Positions 16,452 through 26,926 of a DNA stretch of 64,000 nt are shown in pieces. Source of the stretch: Streptomyces sp. NBC_00358 (GTDB taxonomy: Bacteria > Actinomycetota > Actinomycetes > Streptomycetales > Streptomycetaceae). Where the stretch lies: the NCBI RefSeq assembly GCF_036099295.1, contig NZ_CP107976.1:6448001-6512000 (forward strand). The letters run 5' to 3'. The position numbers and the translations under genes were made by a program. Position 1 is the stretch's first letter, and the number at the start of each line of letters is the position of its first letter. A model generated the notes under the pieces. It was not told the DNA's origin, did no database searches, and was given only the letters and a program-made list of their open reading frames with translations.

Positions 16452-16907
16452 TCAGGCGGTGACGGGCCGCGCGGCCCGTTCCTCCTCGGAGGCGGGGGAG
16501 GTGCGGGCGAAGAGCCGCCGGTCGAGGGCGAGCGCGCCGGAGCCGGTGAAGACCAGCAGGAGCATGGTCCAGCAGAACAGCGCGGAGAGCTCGCCGCCGT
16601 TCTGGATCGGCCAGAGGGCCGCCGACTGGTGGACATCGAAGTAGGCGTACGCCATCGAGCCCGAGGCTATGAACGCGGCGGCGCGGGTGCCCAGGCCGAG
16701 GAGCACGAGCGCCCCGGCGACGAGCTGGATGACGGCCGCGTACCAGCCGGGCCAGGTGCCCGCGTCGATGGTGCCGCCGGCGGTGCCCATCGCGCCGCCG
16801 AGCACGCCGAAGAGCGAGGCGGCGCCGTGCGCGGCGAAGAGCAGGCCGACGACGATCCGGAACAGGGCGATGGCGTACGGCTGGGCGCTGTCGAGGCGTC
16901 CGGTCAT
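16452..16907 (-). CDS. DoxX-family membrane protein
   Basis: ATG 16907 (MTGRLDSAQPYAIALFRIVV) has AAGGAG upstream. The 151 residues form four membrane helices with the family's GLLFAAHGAASLFG start and LVLLGLGTRAAAFIASG middle. DoxX-like proteins are quinone-related or redox membrane proteins of mostly unknown role; some associate with superoxide dismutase. A candidate iron-box operator lies 75 bp upstream of the start, suggesting control by iron through a DtxR-type repressor. Confidence 0.9.
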   Translation of the reverse strand: MTGRLDSAQPYAIALFRIVVGLLFAAHGAASLFGVLGGAMGTAGGTIDAGTWPGWYAAVIQLVAGALVLLGLGTRAAAFIASGSMAYAYFDVHQSAALWPIQNGGELSALFCWTMLLLVFTGSGALALDRRLFARTSPASEEERAARPVTA

Positions 16908-16981
16908 GTGGGGGAACTCCTTCGGTCTGGTTCGGTCCGGGCGGGCCGGACCGTGGGACGGAACCGAGTGAGTCACCAAGG

Positions 16982-17000
16982 TTAGGTGCGCCTAATCTGT
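16982..17000. promoter_or_regulatory. Candidate DtxR/DmdR iron box
   Basis: TTAGGTGCGCCTAATCTGT matches 15 of 19 positions of the reverse complement of the Streptomyces iron-box consensus TTAGGTTAGGCTCACCTAA, including the perfect 14-bp core TTAGGTGCGCCTAA. It lies in the 303-bp spacer upstream of the DoxX gene only, since the other neighbour is convergent. Nothing else is evident in that spacer. Confidence 0.6.
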
Positions 17001-17210
17001 GCTTGCAAGTTCAACATTCAGCCATGGCCGGACTTCCGTTTCCGGTTCCGCTTCGGTCGTCGTCGCACGTGGAACGGCTCGCGCCACGGCGTCGGCGCTC
17101 GAAAGCGTGACCGAATGTCCTCGTCGGCCGGGCGATCGGTCCGTCGGCGGTCCGTCGCACTTCCGATTCCGGTAGCCGGACAGGCCTGGCCTGCCGGACC
17201 TCCGGCGGCT

Positions 17211-18881
<1,671 letters not shown>

Positions 18882-19026
18882 GATGATCCCCCTCCTCCGT
18901 CGCCCCGTACGGTACGGAACGACGGAGGCCGGTGGGGAGGTTCCGGAGACCGCGGGAACGCGGTGGGGGGAGCGGCTTCCGGAACTCTGGGGACCGGCGG
19001 TCGCCGGCCGGCGGCGCGGATGCGGT

Positions 19027-19671
19027 TCAGCAGCCGCTCAGGACCGAGCTCAGCTTGGACTTCTCCGCGGAGTCGACCTTGAGGTTGTAGTAGTACTTCA
19101 CCTGGACCCAGGCTCGGACGTAGGTGCAGGCGTACGAGCTGAGCGAGGGCATCCACTCGGCCGGGTCCTTGTCGCCCTTGGACTGGTTCACGTTGTCCGT
19201 GACGGCGAGGAGCTGCGGCCGCGTCACGTCGTTGGCGAAGGCCTGGCGCTGGGCCGTGGTCCAGGCGCTGGCTCCGGAGTCCCAGGCCTCGGCGAGCGGT
19301 ACGAGGTGGTCGATGTCGACGTCGGAGGCGGCGGTCCAGGTGGCGCCGTCGTAGACGGAGTACCAGCTTCCGCTGGTGGCCGCGCAGGCGGAGTCGGTGA
19401 CGACGTTCGAGCCGTCCCGCTTGAGTATGTACTCACGGGTGTTGCAGGTACCGCTGATCGTGATCCAGGTGGGGAACAGGTCACGGGCGTAGCCGGTGCG
19501 GTTCTCCGTCGCGACGGTGAGGGAGGCCAGGTAGGTACGGGCGGTGGCCGCGCTGACCGGGGTGGGGAGGGCGGCGGAGGCGGTCGGGCCGTTGAAAACG
19601 CCGGCCATGGCTATCAGACCCGTGATGGCTGCGAGTATGCTCAGCCGTCGACGCGCGTAGACCTTTGGCAT
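19027..19671 (-). CDS. Secreted HNH-family (DUF1524 type) nuclease
   Basis: ATG 19671 has a GGGAG ribosome site and begins a signal peptide (MPKVYARRRLSILAAITG through TASAA). The mature domain carries DVDIDHLVPLAEAWDSG, then LLAVTDNVNQSKGDKDP, the His-Asn-Lys-type metal centre of this nuclease family, and DPAEWMP. Four Cys are consistent with disulfides in an exported protein. Known relatives are extracellular DNases of Streptomyces. Length 214 is normal. Confidence 0.9.
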   Translation of the reverse strand: MPKVYARRRLSILAAITGLIAMAGVFNGPTASAALPTPVSAATARTYLASLTVATENRTGYARDLFPTWITISGTCNTREYILKRDGSNVVTDSACAATSGSWYSVYDGATWTAASDVDIDHLVPLAEAWDSGASAWTTAQRQAFANDVTRPQLLAVTDNVNQSKGDKDPAEWMPSLSSYACTYVRAWVQVKYYYNLKVDSAEKSKLSSVLSGC

Positions 19672-19958
19672 GCGAACTCCCTTGGGGTGTGGGGGCGTTG
19701 GAGCGAGCGAACGAATGCTCGCGGCGTCGTGTTGCCGGGAGGTAAGTGCGCGGTTAGAAGCTAGTGACGCGTACATGACATGACAAGGTTTATTGCAGAA
19801 CTTTCGGCGCGGCGGGATTTTCCGGCGGGGCCGTCGGTGCGATGGGCCGTTTCGCGGGTCCCGTACGGTCCTCGGGGTCCACGCCCTCGCGGGGTCGTCT
19901 CGCGGCGCCCGTACCGCCTCGGGACCTTCGCCCCTGTGGGGCCGTCTCGCGGGTCGCG

Positions 19959-19964
19959 TACTAT
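19959..19964 (+). promoter_or_regulatory. Candidate -10 box TACTAT for the manganese riboswitch transcript
   Basis: TACTAT at 19959-19964 is placed so that transcription would begin near 19971, just before the conserved GGGGAGTAGC of the riboswitch. No clear -35 is seen. Confidence 0.45.
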
Positions 19965-19969
19965 GAACG

Positions 19970-20095
19970 GCGCAGAAGGGGAGTAGCTCTTCGCCGGACC
20001 GTCGACATACTGCTCAGCTCGTCTGAGCCGGCGCCCGGAGGCAGACCTCGTTCACGAGGCCGGCCAGCGAGACCTTCGGCAAGCAGTGCACTTGC
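19970..20095 (+). promoter_or_regulatory. yybP-ykoY manganese riboswitch
   Basis: The two hallmark segments are present in the right order: AGGGGAGTAGCTCTTCG (about 19977-19993) and CAGCGAGACCTTCGGCAAGC (about 20065-20084), separated by helices such as CTCAGCTCGTCTGAG. The aptamer lies about 150 nt upstream of a GDT1/UPF0016 transporter, the classic partner of this Mn2+-sensing RNA, so it should switch the gene on when Mn2+ is high. The boundaries are approximate. Confidence 0.85.
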
Positions 20096-20241
20096 CCGTG
20101 CCGGGCTGTTCCGGCGTGGGTGCTTCTGCCCGCGCCTCCCGGTGTGGGCGCCGCTGTGTGCTGCCGTGCCGAGGTGTCGCGCAGTCACAGCACGCGCAGT
20201 CGCAACACTCTCGGCGGGGCAGCCCGACCGATTGAGGAATT

Positions 20242-20823
20242 TTGATCAGCTTCAGCGTGATGGCGCTCGTCTTCGGTGTCGTCTTCCTTGCCGAACTGCC
20301 CGACAAGACCGCCCTCGCCGGCCTCGTCCTCGGCACGCGCTACCGCGCCTCGTACGTCTTCGCCGGTGTCGCCGCCGCGTTCGCCGTCCATGTGGCGCTC
20401 GCCGTCGCGGCGGGCAGCGTGCTGACGCTGCTGCCGCAGCAGATCGTGCACGCGGTCACCGGTGTCCTGTTCCTCGGCGGGGCCGCGGTGCTGCTGATGA
20501 ACAAGGGCGAGGACGAGGAGGAGATCCGCAAGCCGGAGAACCAGACCTTCTGGAAGGTCTCCGGGGCGGGCTTCATGCTCATTCTTGTCGCCGAGTTCGG
20601 CGACCTCACCCAGATCATGACGGCGAACCTCGCCGCGCGGTACGACGATCCCCTGTCGGTGGGGCTCGGTGCGGTGCTGGCGCTGTGGGCTGTCGCCGGG
20701 CTGGGGATCGTGGGCGGCAAGGCGCTGATGAAGCGGGTGCCGCTGGCGCTGATCACCAAGGTGGCGGCGGTTCTGATGCTGGGGTTGGGGGTCTGGAGCC
20801 TGTACGAGGCTGTGGCGGGCTGA
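20242..20823 (+). CDS. GDT1/TMEM165 (UPF0016) family Mn2+ transporter
   Basis: The start is TTG 20242 with GAGGAA just upstream. The 193-residue protein has six membrane helices in two halves and two copies of the family's acidic motif: AELPDKTALA in the first half (ELPD instead of the usual ExGD) and VAEFGDLTQIM in the second. An acidic cytoplasmic loop (NKGEDEEEIRKPEN) separates them. Relatives export Mn2+ or exchange Ca2+/Mn2+ with protons. The upstream manganese riboswitch supports a manganese-efflux role. Confidence 0.93.
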   Translation: MISFSVMALVFGVVFLAELPDKTALAGLVLGTRYRASYVFAGVAAAFAVHVALAVAAGSVLTLLPQQIVHAVTGVLFLGGAAVLLMNKGEDEEEIRKPENQTFWKVSGAGFMLILVAEFGDLTQIMTANLAARYDDPLSVGLGAVLALWAVAGLGIVGGKALMKRVPLALITKVAAVLMLGLGVWSLYEAVAG

Positions 20824-20985
20824 GCGGGGGCGCTGCGCTCGCGGGGCCGGTGTGGCTTGTTTCCGCGGGTGCGTAGCCCTCCGGGCGTTCGGCGGGGGTG
20901 GTGCTTGGTGCGGGGTACGTGGCTGGCGCCTGGCGGCCGGCGCTTGGTGCCTGGTGCCAGGCACCTGGTGCGTGGCTGATGCGTT

Positions 20986-21106
20986 GTGGGTCGGGGCCGC
21001 GCCGGTACATCCGCCCGCATCCGAACGGATCCCACCGGCGTTTCGAGGTGGGCGTGGGTTCTGATCCGTCCGGCCTGCGGGCATTTGATGTACCGGCACG
21101 GCCCCT
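20986..21106 (+). repeat. 121-bp palindrome-bounded repeat, left copy
   Basis: This 121-bp block is repeated in inverted orientation at 22328-22448 with only two mismatches (near 21000 and 21060). Each copy is itself bounded by terminal inverted repeats, GGGGCCGYGCCGGTACATC at one end and its complement at the other (1-2 mismatches), and contains smaller palindromes (ATCCGAACGGAT; CCCACC with GGTGGG). It has the form of a MITE or REP-like element without its own gene. The surrounding 707-bp spacer has no gene. Confidence 0.85.
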
Positions 21107-21186
21107 TCTGTACGTCGTCGTCTGCGGGCTGCGCTCGGGTGCGGGACGGCAGGGCGTTGCTGCGGGCTCGCGTGGCCGTTCGCTCG

Positions 21187-21234
21187 CTGGGGTGCTGGGG
21201 TGCTGGGGTGCTGGGGTGCTGGGGTGCTGGGGTG
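21187..21234. repeat. Six tandem copies of CTGGGGTG
   Basis: An 8-bp unit, CTGGGGTG, repeats six times without error, between the left 121-bp repeat and the HAD gene. Such arrays vary easily by slippage. Confidence 0.9.
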
Positions 21235-21530
21235 CGGCGCCGGGTCCGCCGGGCCGCTGTGGCGCTGTGTGGGCGTTGTGCCGGTGTGGGTGTGTCGCTG
21301 TACGGGTGGGGGGGCTGGTGTGGCGTTGCTGTGGGTGTTCGGTGGTGTGGTCCTCGGGATTCTCTTGTTGTGGGGAGGGGCAGGTCAGGGGCGGTGGCGC
21401 TGAGGGGGGATTGTTTTGTATTGTGTGGGAACAAAGTGGTTCCCGTTCGCACTCCCTGACCGGCGGGCGGGGCCGCCTTGTTTCTTGGAGAGGTTGTCGA
21501 ACCTCCCTGCCTGCGCCTTGGAGCATGCCG

Positions 21531-22193
21531 ATGACGACGGCCCCCACCGTTCTGACCGCCCGCGCCTTCCTTCTCGACATGGACGGCACCCTCGTCAACT
21601 CGGACGTCGTCGTCGAACGCTGCTGGCGCGGCTGGGCCGACCGGCACGGGCTGGACGGGGACGAGGTCATGAAGGTCGTCCACGGCAGGCAGGGCTACGC
21701 CTCGATGGCGGTGCTGCTGCCGGACCGGCCCATGGCGCAGAACCACGCGGACAACGCGCTGATGCTGGCCGAGGAGACCGCCGACATGGACGGTGTCGTA
21801 GCGATTCCGGGAGCGCCGGAGTTCCTCGCCTCCCTCGCCGGAGTGCCGCACGCGCTCGTCACCTCGGCGGACGTGGCGCTGTCCAGCGGGCGGATGGCCG
21901 CCGCCGGGCTCGGACTTCCCGATGTACGTGTCACCGCCGAGTCCGTCGGCGCCAGCAAGCCCGATCCCGAAGGATTCCTCAAGGGTGCTGCCGAGCTGGG
22001 GATCGCGCCCGAGGACTGTGTCGTCTTCGAGGACTCCGGGGCCGGGATCGCGGCGGGCCGGGCCGCCGGCATGAGGGTCGTCGGGGTCGGTCCTCGCGCG
22101 GGGTTCCACCGGCCGGACGCGCTCGTACGTGATCTGACCGAGGTGCGGGTCGAGGTTGTCGGGGACGGGACGGTTCGCCTTCACATCGGCTGA
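21531..22193 (+). CDS. HAD-family phosphatase (sugar-phosphatase type)
   Basis: ATG 21531 is chosen because GGAG (21520-21523) gives good spacing; ATG 21525 is also in frame. Motif I is LLDMDGTLVNSD, motif II HALVTSADVA, motif III the Lys in GASKPDPEGF, and motif IV VVFEDSGAGIAAG, all intact. The layout matches subfamily I HAD enzymes that act on sugar phosphates, close to 2-deoxyglucose-6-phosphatase/YfbT-like proteins. Two near-identical 121-bp repeats in opposite orientation lie on either side, about 420 bp upstream and 135 bp downstream. Confidence 0.92.
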   Translation: MTTAPTVLTARAFLLDMDGTLVNSDVVVERCWRGWADRHGLDGDEVMKVVHGRQGYASMAVLLPDRPMAQNHADNALMLAEETADMDGVVAIPGAPEFLASLAGVPHALVTSADVALSSGRMAAAGLGLPDVRVTAESVGASKPDPEGFLKGAAELGIAPEDCVVFEDSGAGIAAGRAAGMRVVGVGPRAGFHRPDALVRDLTEVRVEVVGDGTVRLHIG

Positions 22194-22327
22194 AGCCCGG
22201 CACCGGTCCCTCAGGGGAGGGTGAGGGGCGAGGGGGAGGCAAACGCCGGAGGGGCTGAGATTGAGCCCCCGGCCGGTGTCGAAGTGTGGACGGGTCGCCA
22301 CGACGCACCCGCAGTCGGCCGCGCGCG

Positions 22328-22448
22328 GGAGGGGCCGTGCCGGTACATCAAATGCCCGCAGGCCGGACGGATCAGCACCCACGCCCACCTCGAAACGCCG
22401 GTGGGATCCGTTCGGATGCGGGCGGATGTACCGGCGGGGCCCCGACCC
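22328..22448 (-). repeat. 121-bp palindrome-bounded repeat, right copy (inverted)
   Basis: This is the inverted partner of 20986-21106, with 119 of 121 positions identical. Its ends carry the same GGTACATC-containing inverted repeats. It separates the HAD gene from the convergent peptidoglycan-binding protein gene and ends 38 bp from that gene's stop. Confidence 0.85.
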
Positions 22449-22485
22449 ACCCACCGGACCCCACCCGCGAAACGCCAGGGGCGAG

Positions 22486-23814
22486 CTACGGCTCCGACGT
22501 CTCCGCTTCCAGGCTCTTCCGCGTGGCGGGGCCGTACACCCCGGCGGGGTCCCCCGTGATGCCCCGCGCCCACTGGTACCAGCGCACGGCGTCTTCGAGG
22601 TGACGGTCGAACTGGCCGTCGGCGTTGCGCATGTACATCCGTAGCTGGCTCAGCCGTAGCTGGAGCTCCGTCACCTCGGCCCCGCTGTCGCCGCGCTGCA
22701 GGGTGGGCCCGGTCGCCACGGCGGGGCCGCCGCCCGCGGAGTCCACGGATCCCGTGGCGGTCGTCGTCGGACTCGGCCGGGCGGCAGTCGGCGACGCCGT
22801 GGCGGACGAGGACGGGCTCGCCGACGTGTCCGATTCGGACGCCGAGGGCGACGGGCTCGTGCTCGGTGAGGAGGACGCGGACGCCGAGGTCGACGCCGTC
22901 GAGGACGCGCTCGCCGACGGGACCGCGGAGGCCGTGTCGGACAGCACGTCCGGCACGCTCGCCCTGACGTCCTTCGGCTGGGCGCCGTCCCGTGAGGGAG
23001 GGTCGTAGGAGAGCAGTCCGCTCGCGACCCCCGCCGCGGCCACCATCGTCACGACGACGCCGGTGACGGCGAGGACTCCGGTGCGCCGGCGACGGCGGGG
23101 CCGGTCGGAGGACGAGTCCACCCGTCCGGGCTCCTGGGAGCGCGAGCCCTCGTGGAAGAGGCGGACGTCGGTGGCGCGCGCGTCCGAGGGGAGCGCCTTC
23201 AGCTGCATGGTCGCGTCGGCCGGCAGCGGCGCCGACGGCATGGGCACTTCCGGTGGCAGGGGCATCGACCGCGGGGTCGGGGCCGCCGGTACGGGGGCGA
23301 GCCGCATGGTCGCGTCCGCCGGGATCGCGGCCAGCTGCATGGTGGAGGCGGCCGCGTCCTCTCCGGGTGCGGGGGGCATCGGCACTGCGCCGTCCGGCGG
23401 AACGCCGTCCATGGCGCCGGCCGCCACGCCGCCGGCCGGGTGCGCTCCATGGCCGTGGGCGCTCGGGGGAGCCGAGGCGCCCTCCGGTGCCCAGCCGCCC
23501 GCTTCGGGGGCCGCCCAGGGTTCTCCGGCCGTCGGGGCGGTGTGCCAGGGTCCCGCGGCCGTTCCGGCGGGGCCGTGGCCGTCGGCGCTCACGCCCGGCC
23601 CCCAGCCGCCTCCGGGATGCCCGGATTGCTCCGTACCCAGTTCCACGTAGGGCCGTATGCGCAGCGGCTCGAAGTCCTCCGCCGCCGCGGCCTGCGCCGT
23701 GCGCTGGTCGCGCAGGGCGTCGGACGCCCTGCGGGTGCAGGCGCAGGACGGGGTGCCGTCCTGCGCCCGGTGTGCGGCGCACTCGGGGCAGACATGCCCG
23801 GTCGGTTCAGTCAC
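22486..23814 (-). CDS. Zinc-ribbon, single-pass protein with C-terminal peptidoglycan-binding domain
   Basis: It begins at GTG 23814. A small zinc-ribbon-like motif (HVCPECAAHRAQ, then CACTRR) opens a cytoplasmic region of about 230 residues rich in Pro, Gly and Ala, with recurring ADATMQL/ADATMRL segments. One membrane helix follows the basic RPRRRRRTG, then a Ser/Thr-rich extracellular stalk, then a PG_binding_1 domain (LQRGDSGAEVTELQLRLSQL and GVYGPATRKSLEAE). This suggests a cytoplasm-to-wall linking protein. Similar proteins are frequent in Streptomyces; the exact role is unknown. Confidence 0.85.
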   Translation of the reverse strand: MTEPTGHVCPECAAHRAQDGTPSCACTRRASDALRDQRTAQAAAAEDFEPLRIRPYVELGTEQSGHPGGGWGPGVSADGHGPAGTAAGPWHTAPTAGEPWAAPEAGGWAPEGASAPPSAHGHGAHPAGGVAAGAMDGVPPDGAVPMPPAPGEDAAASTMQLAAIPADATMRLAPVPAAPTPRSMPLPPEVPMPSAPLPADATMQLKALPSDARATDVRLFHEGSRSQEPGRVDSSSDRPRRRRRTGVLAVTGVVVTMVAAAGVASGLLSYDPPSRDGAQPKDVRASVPDVLSDTASAVPSASASSTASTSASASSSPSTSPSPSASESDTSASPSSSATASPTAARPSPTTTATGSVDSAGGGPAVATGPTLQRGDSGAEVTELQLRLSQLRMYMRNADGQFDRHLEDAVRWYQWARGITGDPAGVYGPATRKSLEAETSEP

Positions 23815-23981
23815 GAGTGGGTCCCTCCCCCCTGAAAACTCCAGTGATTATCCGGACGACCTTCATACAACCTTCAAGCAGCCCCCCGGAATCGCGGATT
23901 CCGGTCGCCTCGACAGGCCATAACCGGACACACCGCTCAGGATGGAGGTTGACCGGGACCCTCGGGGCTCAAGGAGGCCGC

Positions 23982-26156
23982 ATGACCGGGGACGCGCACG
24001 GGTCGGACACGCCGTCGGGCCGGGGGCCGGAAGGGGCGGACGAGCCGACCGGTGGCGGCTCGGACGGGCCGTCCGGACCGCACGAGTCCGTGGAGACGAG
24101 CGAGTCCGCGGTACGGCGCCGCACCGCGGCGGCGACCGACGCCCGCGACTCGGTGCACGGCAGCGTGTTCGTGTCCATCGGCGCGCTGCTGCTCGGCATG
24201 CTGCTCGCCGCGCTGGACCAGACGATCGTGTCGACCGCGCTGCCGACCATCGTGAGCGACCTGGGCGGTCTGGAGCATCTGTCCTGGGTGGTCACGGCGT
24301 ACCTGCTCGCCTCGACGGCGGCGACCCCGCTGTGGGGCAAACTCGGCGACCAGTACGGCCGCAAGAGGCTCTTCCAGACGGCGATCGTGATCTTCCTGAT
24401 CGGATCGGCCCTGTGCGGCATGTCGCAGAACATGGGCGAGCTGATCGGCTTCCGGGCGTTGCAGGGACTCGGCGGCGGCGGGCTGATGGTGCTGTCGATG
24501 GCGATCGTCGGCGACCTCGTTCCGCCGCGTGAACGGGGCAAGTACCAGGGCCTGTTCGGCGCGGTGTTCGGCGCGACGAGTGTGCTCGGGCCGCTGCTCG
24601 GCGGACTGTTCACGGAGCATCTCAGCTGGCGCTGGGTCTTCTACATCAACCTTCCCGTCGGTGTCGTCGCGCTCGTGGTGATCGCGGCGGTCCTGCACAT
24701 CCCGAGGAAGTCGGCCCGGCACGTCATCGACTATCTCGGTACGTTCCTGATCGCCGCGGTCGCCACCTGCCTGGTCCTGGTGGCCTCGCTCGGCGGCACC
24801 ACCTGGGACTGGAACTCGCCGCAGATCATCGGCCTCGCGATCGTCGGCGTGGTCCTCGGTCTCACGTTCGTCGTGGTGGAGCGGCGCGCGGCCGAACCCG
24901 TCCTGCCGCTCAAGCTCTTCCGCGTCCACACCTTCACGCTGTCCGCGATCATCAGTTTCATCGTGGGCTTCGCGATGTTCGGCGCGATGACCTATCTGCC
25001 GACGTTCCTCCAGGTCGTGCAGGGTGTGTCGCCCACGATGTCCGGTGTGCACATGCTGCCGATGGTGTTCGGCCTGCTGCTGTCGTCCACGGTCTCCGGG
25101 CAGATCGTCAGCCGTACCGGCCGCTGGAAGGTGTTCCCGATCGCGGGCACCGGGATCACCGCCATCGGCCTGCTCCTGCTGCACCAACTGGACGAGAACA
25201 GCAGCACGGGCGAGATGAGCGTGTACTTCTTCGTCTTCGGCCTGGGTCTCGGCCTGGTCATGCAGGTCCTGGTCCTGATCGTGCAGAACGCGGTGTCGTA
25301 CGAGGATCTGGGCGTCGCCACCTCCGGGGCCACCTTCTTCCGGTCCATCGGCGCCTCGTTCGGCGTCGCGATCTTCGGCACGGTCTTCGCGAGCCGCCTC
25401 GGCGACAACCTGACGAAGGCCCTGGGCGGGCAGCAACTGCCTTCGGGCATCACCACGGACTCGCTGAAGGCCGACCCGAAGGGGATCGGCCAACTGCCGG
25501 CCGATCTGCGGCCGCCCGTCCTGCACGCGTTCGCGACCTCGATCACCGACGTCTTCCTGTACGCCGCCCCGGTCGCCCTGCTGGGTTTCGTGCTGGCCTG
25601 GTTCCTGCGCGAGGACAAACTGCGCGGCTCGGTCACGGCCCCCGACGTCACGGAGACCCTGGCCAGCAACCCGGTCGAACGGTCCTCGTACGACGAGGTG
25701 TGCCGGGCGCTGTCCGTGCTCGGCACCCGGGAGGGGCGCCGGGAGATCTACGAGACGATCACCGCGCGCGCGGGCTACGACCTGCTGCCCGCGGCGAGCT
25801 GGCTGCTGCTGCGGATCAAGAAGTACGGGTGGGCGGAGCCGGCTCTCCTCGCCGAGGGCAGCGCCGTGCCCCTGCACATCGTCCTGGCGGCGGCCCGTCA
25901 GCTGGAGGAACGCCGGCTGGTCCGCCGCGAGGGCGTGGACCTGGTCCTGACCGACGAGGGCCGCGAGGCGGCCGGACACCTGTCCGGGGCCCGCGAGGAG
26001 TCCCTCGCCGAACTCCTCGGCGACTGGTGGACACCGGACCGGCCGACGAACCTCACCCAACTGGTCGAAGAGCTGAACGAGGAGATGTGCGGCTCCGACG
26101 CGGAACGCCCCCACGAGCGCACGCTGCTCGGCCGGCCCGAGGGAGAGATGGGCTGA
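23982..26156 (+). CDS. DHA2-type MFS transporter with a C-terminal winged-helix extension
   Basis: ATG 23982 follows AAGGAGG. Residues 60-550 form a 14-helix drug exporter, with LDQTIVSTALPTIVSDLGG (motif D1) and GKLGDQYGRKRLFQ (motif A). The last 170 residues are soluble and not part of usual pumps: IYETITARAGYDLLPAASWL, ERRLVRREGVDLVLTDEGRE and REESLAELLGDWW read as a MarR-like winged helix. The transporter may thus carry a ligand-sensing or nucleic-acid-binding domain. It is divergent from the zinc-ribbon protein and convergent with the acetyltransferase gene, with only a 3-bp gap. Confidence 0.9.
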   Translation: MTGDAHGSDTPSGRGPEGADEPTGGGSDGPSGPHESVETSESAVRRRTAAATDARDSVHGSVFVSIGALLLGMLLAALDQTIVSTALPTIVSDLGGLEHLSWVVTAYLLASTAATPLWGKLGDQYGRKRLFQTAIVIFLIGSALCGMSQNMGELIGFRALQGLGGGGLMVLSMAIVGDLVPPRERGKYQGLFGAVFGATSVLGPLLGGLFTEHLSWRWVFYINLPVGVVALVVIAAVLHIPRKSARHVIDYLGTFLIAAVATCLVLVASLGGTTWDWNSPQIIGLAIVGVVLGLTFVVVERRAAEPVLPLKLFRVHTFTLSAIISFIVGFAMFGAMTYLPTFLQVVQGVSPTMSGVHMLPMVFGLLLSSTVSGQIVSRTGRWKVFPIAGTGITAIGLLLLHQLDENSSTGEMSVYFFVFGLGLGLVMQVLVLIVQNAVSYEDLGVATSGATFFRSIGASFGVAIFGTVFASRLGDNLTKALGGQQLPSGITTDSLKADPKGIGQLPADLRPPVLHAFATSITDVFLYAAPVALLGFVLAWFLREDKLRGSVTAPDVTETLASNPVERSSYDEVCRALSVLGTREGRREIYETITARAGYDLLPAASWLLLRIKKYGWAEPALLAEGSAVPLHIVLAAARQLEERRLVRREGVDLVLTDEGREAAGHLSGAREESLAELLGDWWTPDRPTNLTQLVEELNEEMCGSDAERPHERTLLGRPEGEMG

Positions 26157-26159
26157 GCG

Positions 26160-26690
26160 TCAGCCGGTCAGCTCCTTGCGGAACCAGTGCTCGGCGTAGG
26201 GCTCGGAATTGTGCGCCGAGGTCTCCTCGTAGCCGTGCCCGGCGTACAGCGCCCGCGCCTCGACGAGGTCGGCGCGGGTGTCGAGGACCAGCCACCGGGC
26301 TCCCAGCCGGCGAGCGGCCTCCTCGGCCGCCGCCAGCAGGAGGGAGGCGCCGCCCGTGCCCCGCAGATCCCCGCGGACGAAGACCCGGCTCAGTTCACCC
26401 GTCGTGGCGTCGAGCATCCGCACCCCGGCCGTGCCGGCCGGCTCGCCGCCGTACCGCGCGACGAGCAGCGCACCCGTCGGCGGCGCGAACTCGCGGCCCG
26501 TTCCCGCGGCGACCTCCCGCTCCAGTTCGCCGGGCTCCGTCGTACGCCCCTCGTGCAGCAGGTACCACCGGTCGCTGACCTCCGTGTAGTACGCCCGCCA
26601 GAGCGCGGCGGCGGCAGGGGAGTCGAAGGGTTCGGGAGCCACGCTCCAGGAAGCCGGCGTGCCGGAAGTCGATCGGTTCACGCCGGTCAT
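26160..26690 (-). CDS. GNAT-family N-acetyltransferase
   Basis: ATG 26690 gives a 176-residue protein. The acetyl-CoA site is at LSRVFVRGDLRGTGGASLLL (motif A, with R-G-x-G) and GARWLVLDTRADLVEARALY, ending with YAGHGYEETSAHN, the usual motif B. It is the standard layout for a single-domain GNAT enzyme. The substrate cannot be inferred. It is convergent with the MFS gene. Confidence 0.9.
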   Translation of the reverse strand: MTGVNRSTSGTPASWSVAPEPFDSPAAAALWRAYYTEVSDRWYLLHEGRTTEPGELEREVAAGTGREFAPPTGALLVARYGGEPAGTAGVRMLDATTGELSRVFVRGDLRGTGGASLLLAAAEEAARRLGARWLVLDTRADLVEARALYAGHGYEETSAHNSEPYAEHWFRKELTG

Positions 26691-26926
26691 TGTCGTGCGG
26701 TGCCGCCCCGGGCGCGCAACCGGATCAGGGCGGCGGAACGAGCCGCCGAACGGCTCGACGAGGAGCGGGCGTTGCCGGTCCTCGGGGCGCGCGGGGGACG
26801 GGGTGCCGGCGGGCGGGCGGCTCCCGGGTCGGGACGGTCGCGCCGCCGGGGGCCGTTTGAGGAGCGGCTTCCGGGCAACCCGGTCCAGGAACCGGCCCGT
26901 TGGGTCGAGAACCCCGGAAGGCACCC

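Noticed and set aside
20898..21530. Coding sequence running through the left 121-bp repeat into the HAD gene
   Set aside because: The frame is open only because of GC bias; it includes an 8-bp tandem array and the palindromic repeat, while the HAD motifs and a ribosome site mark a start at 21531.
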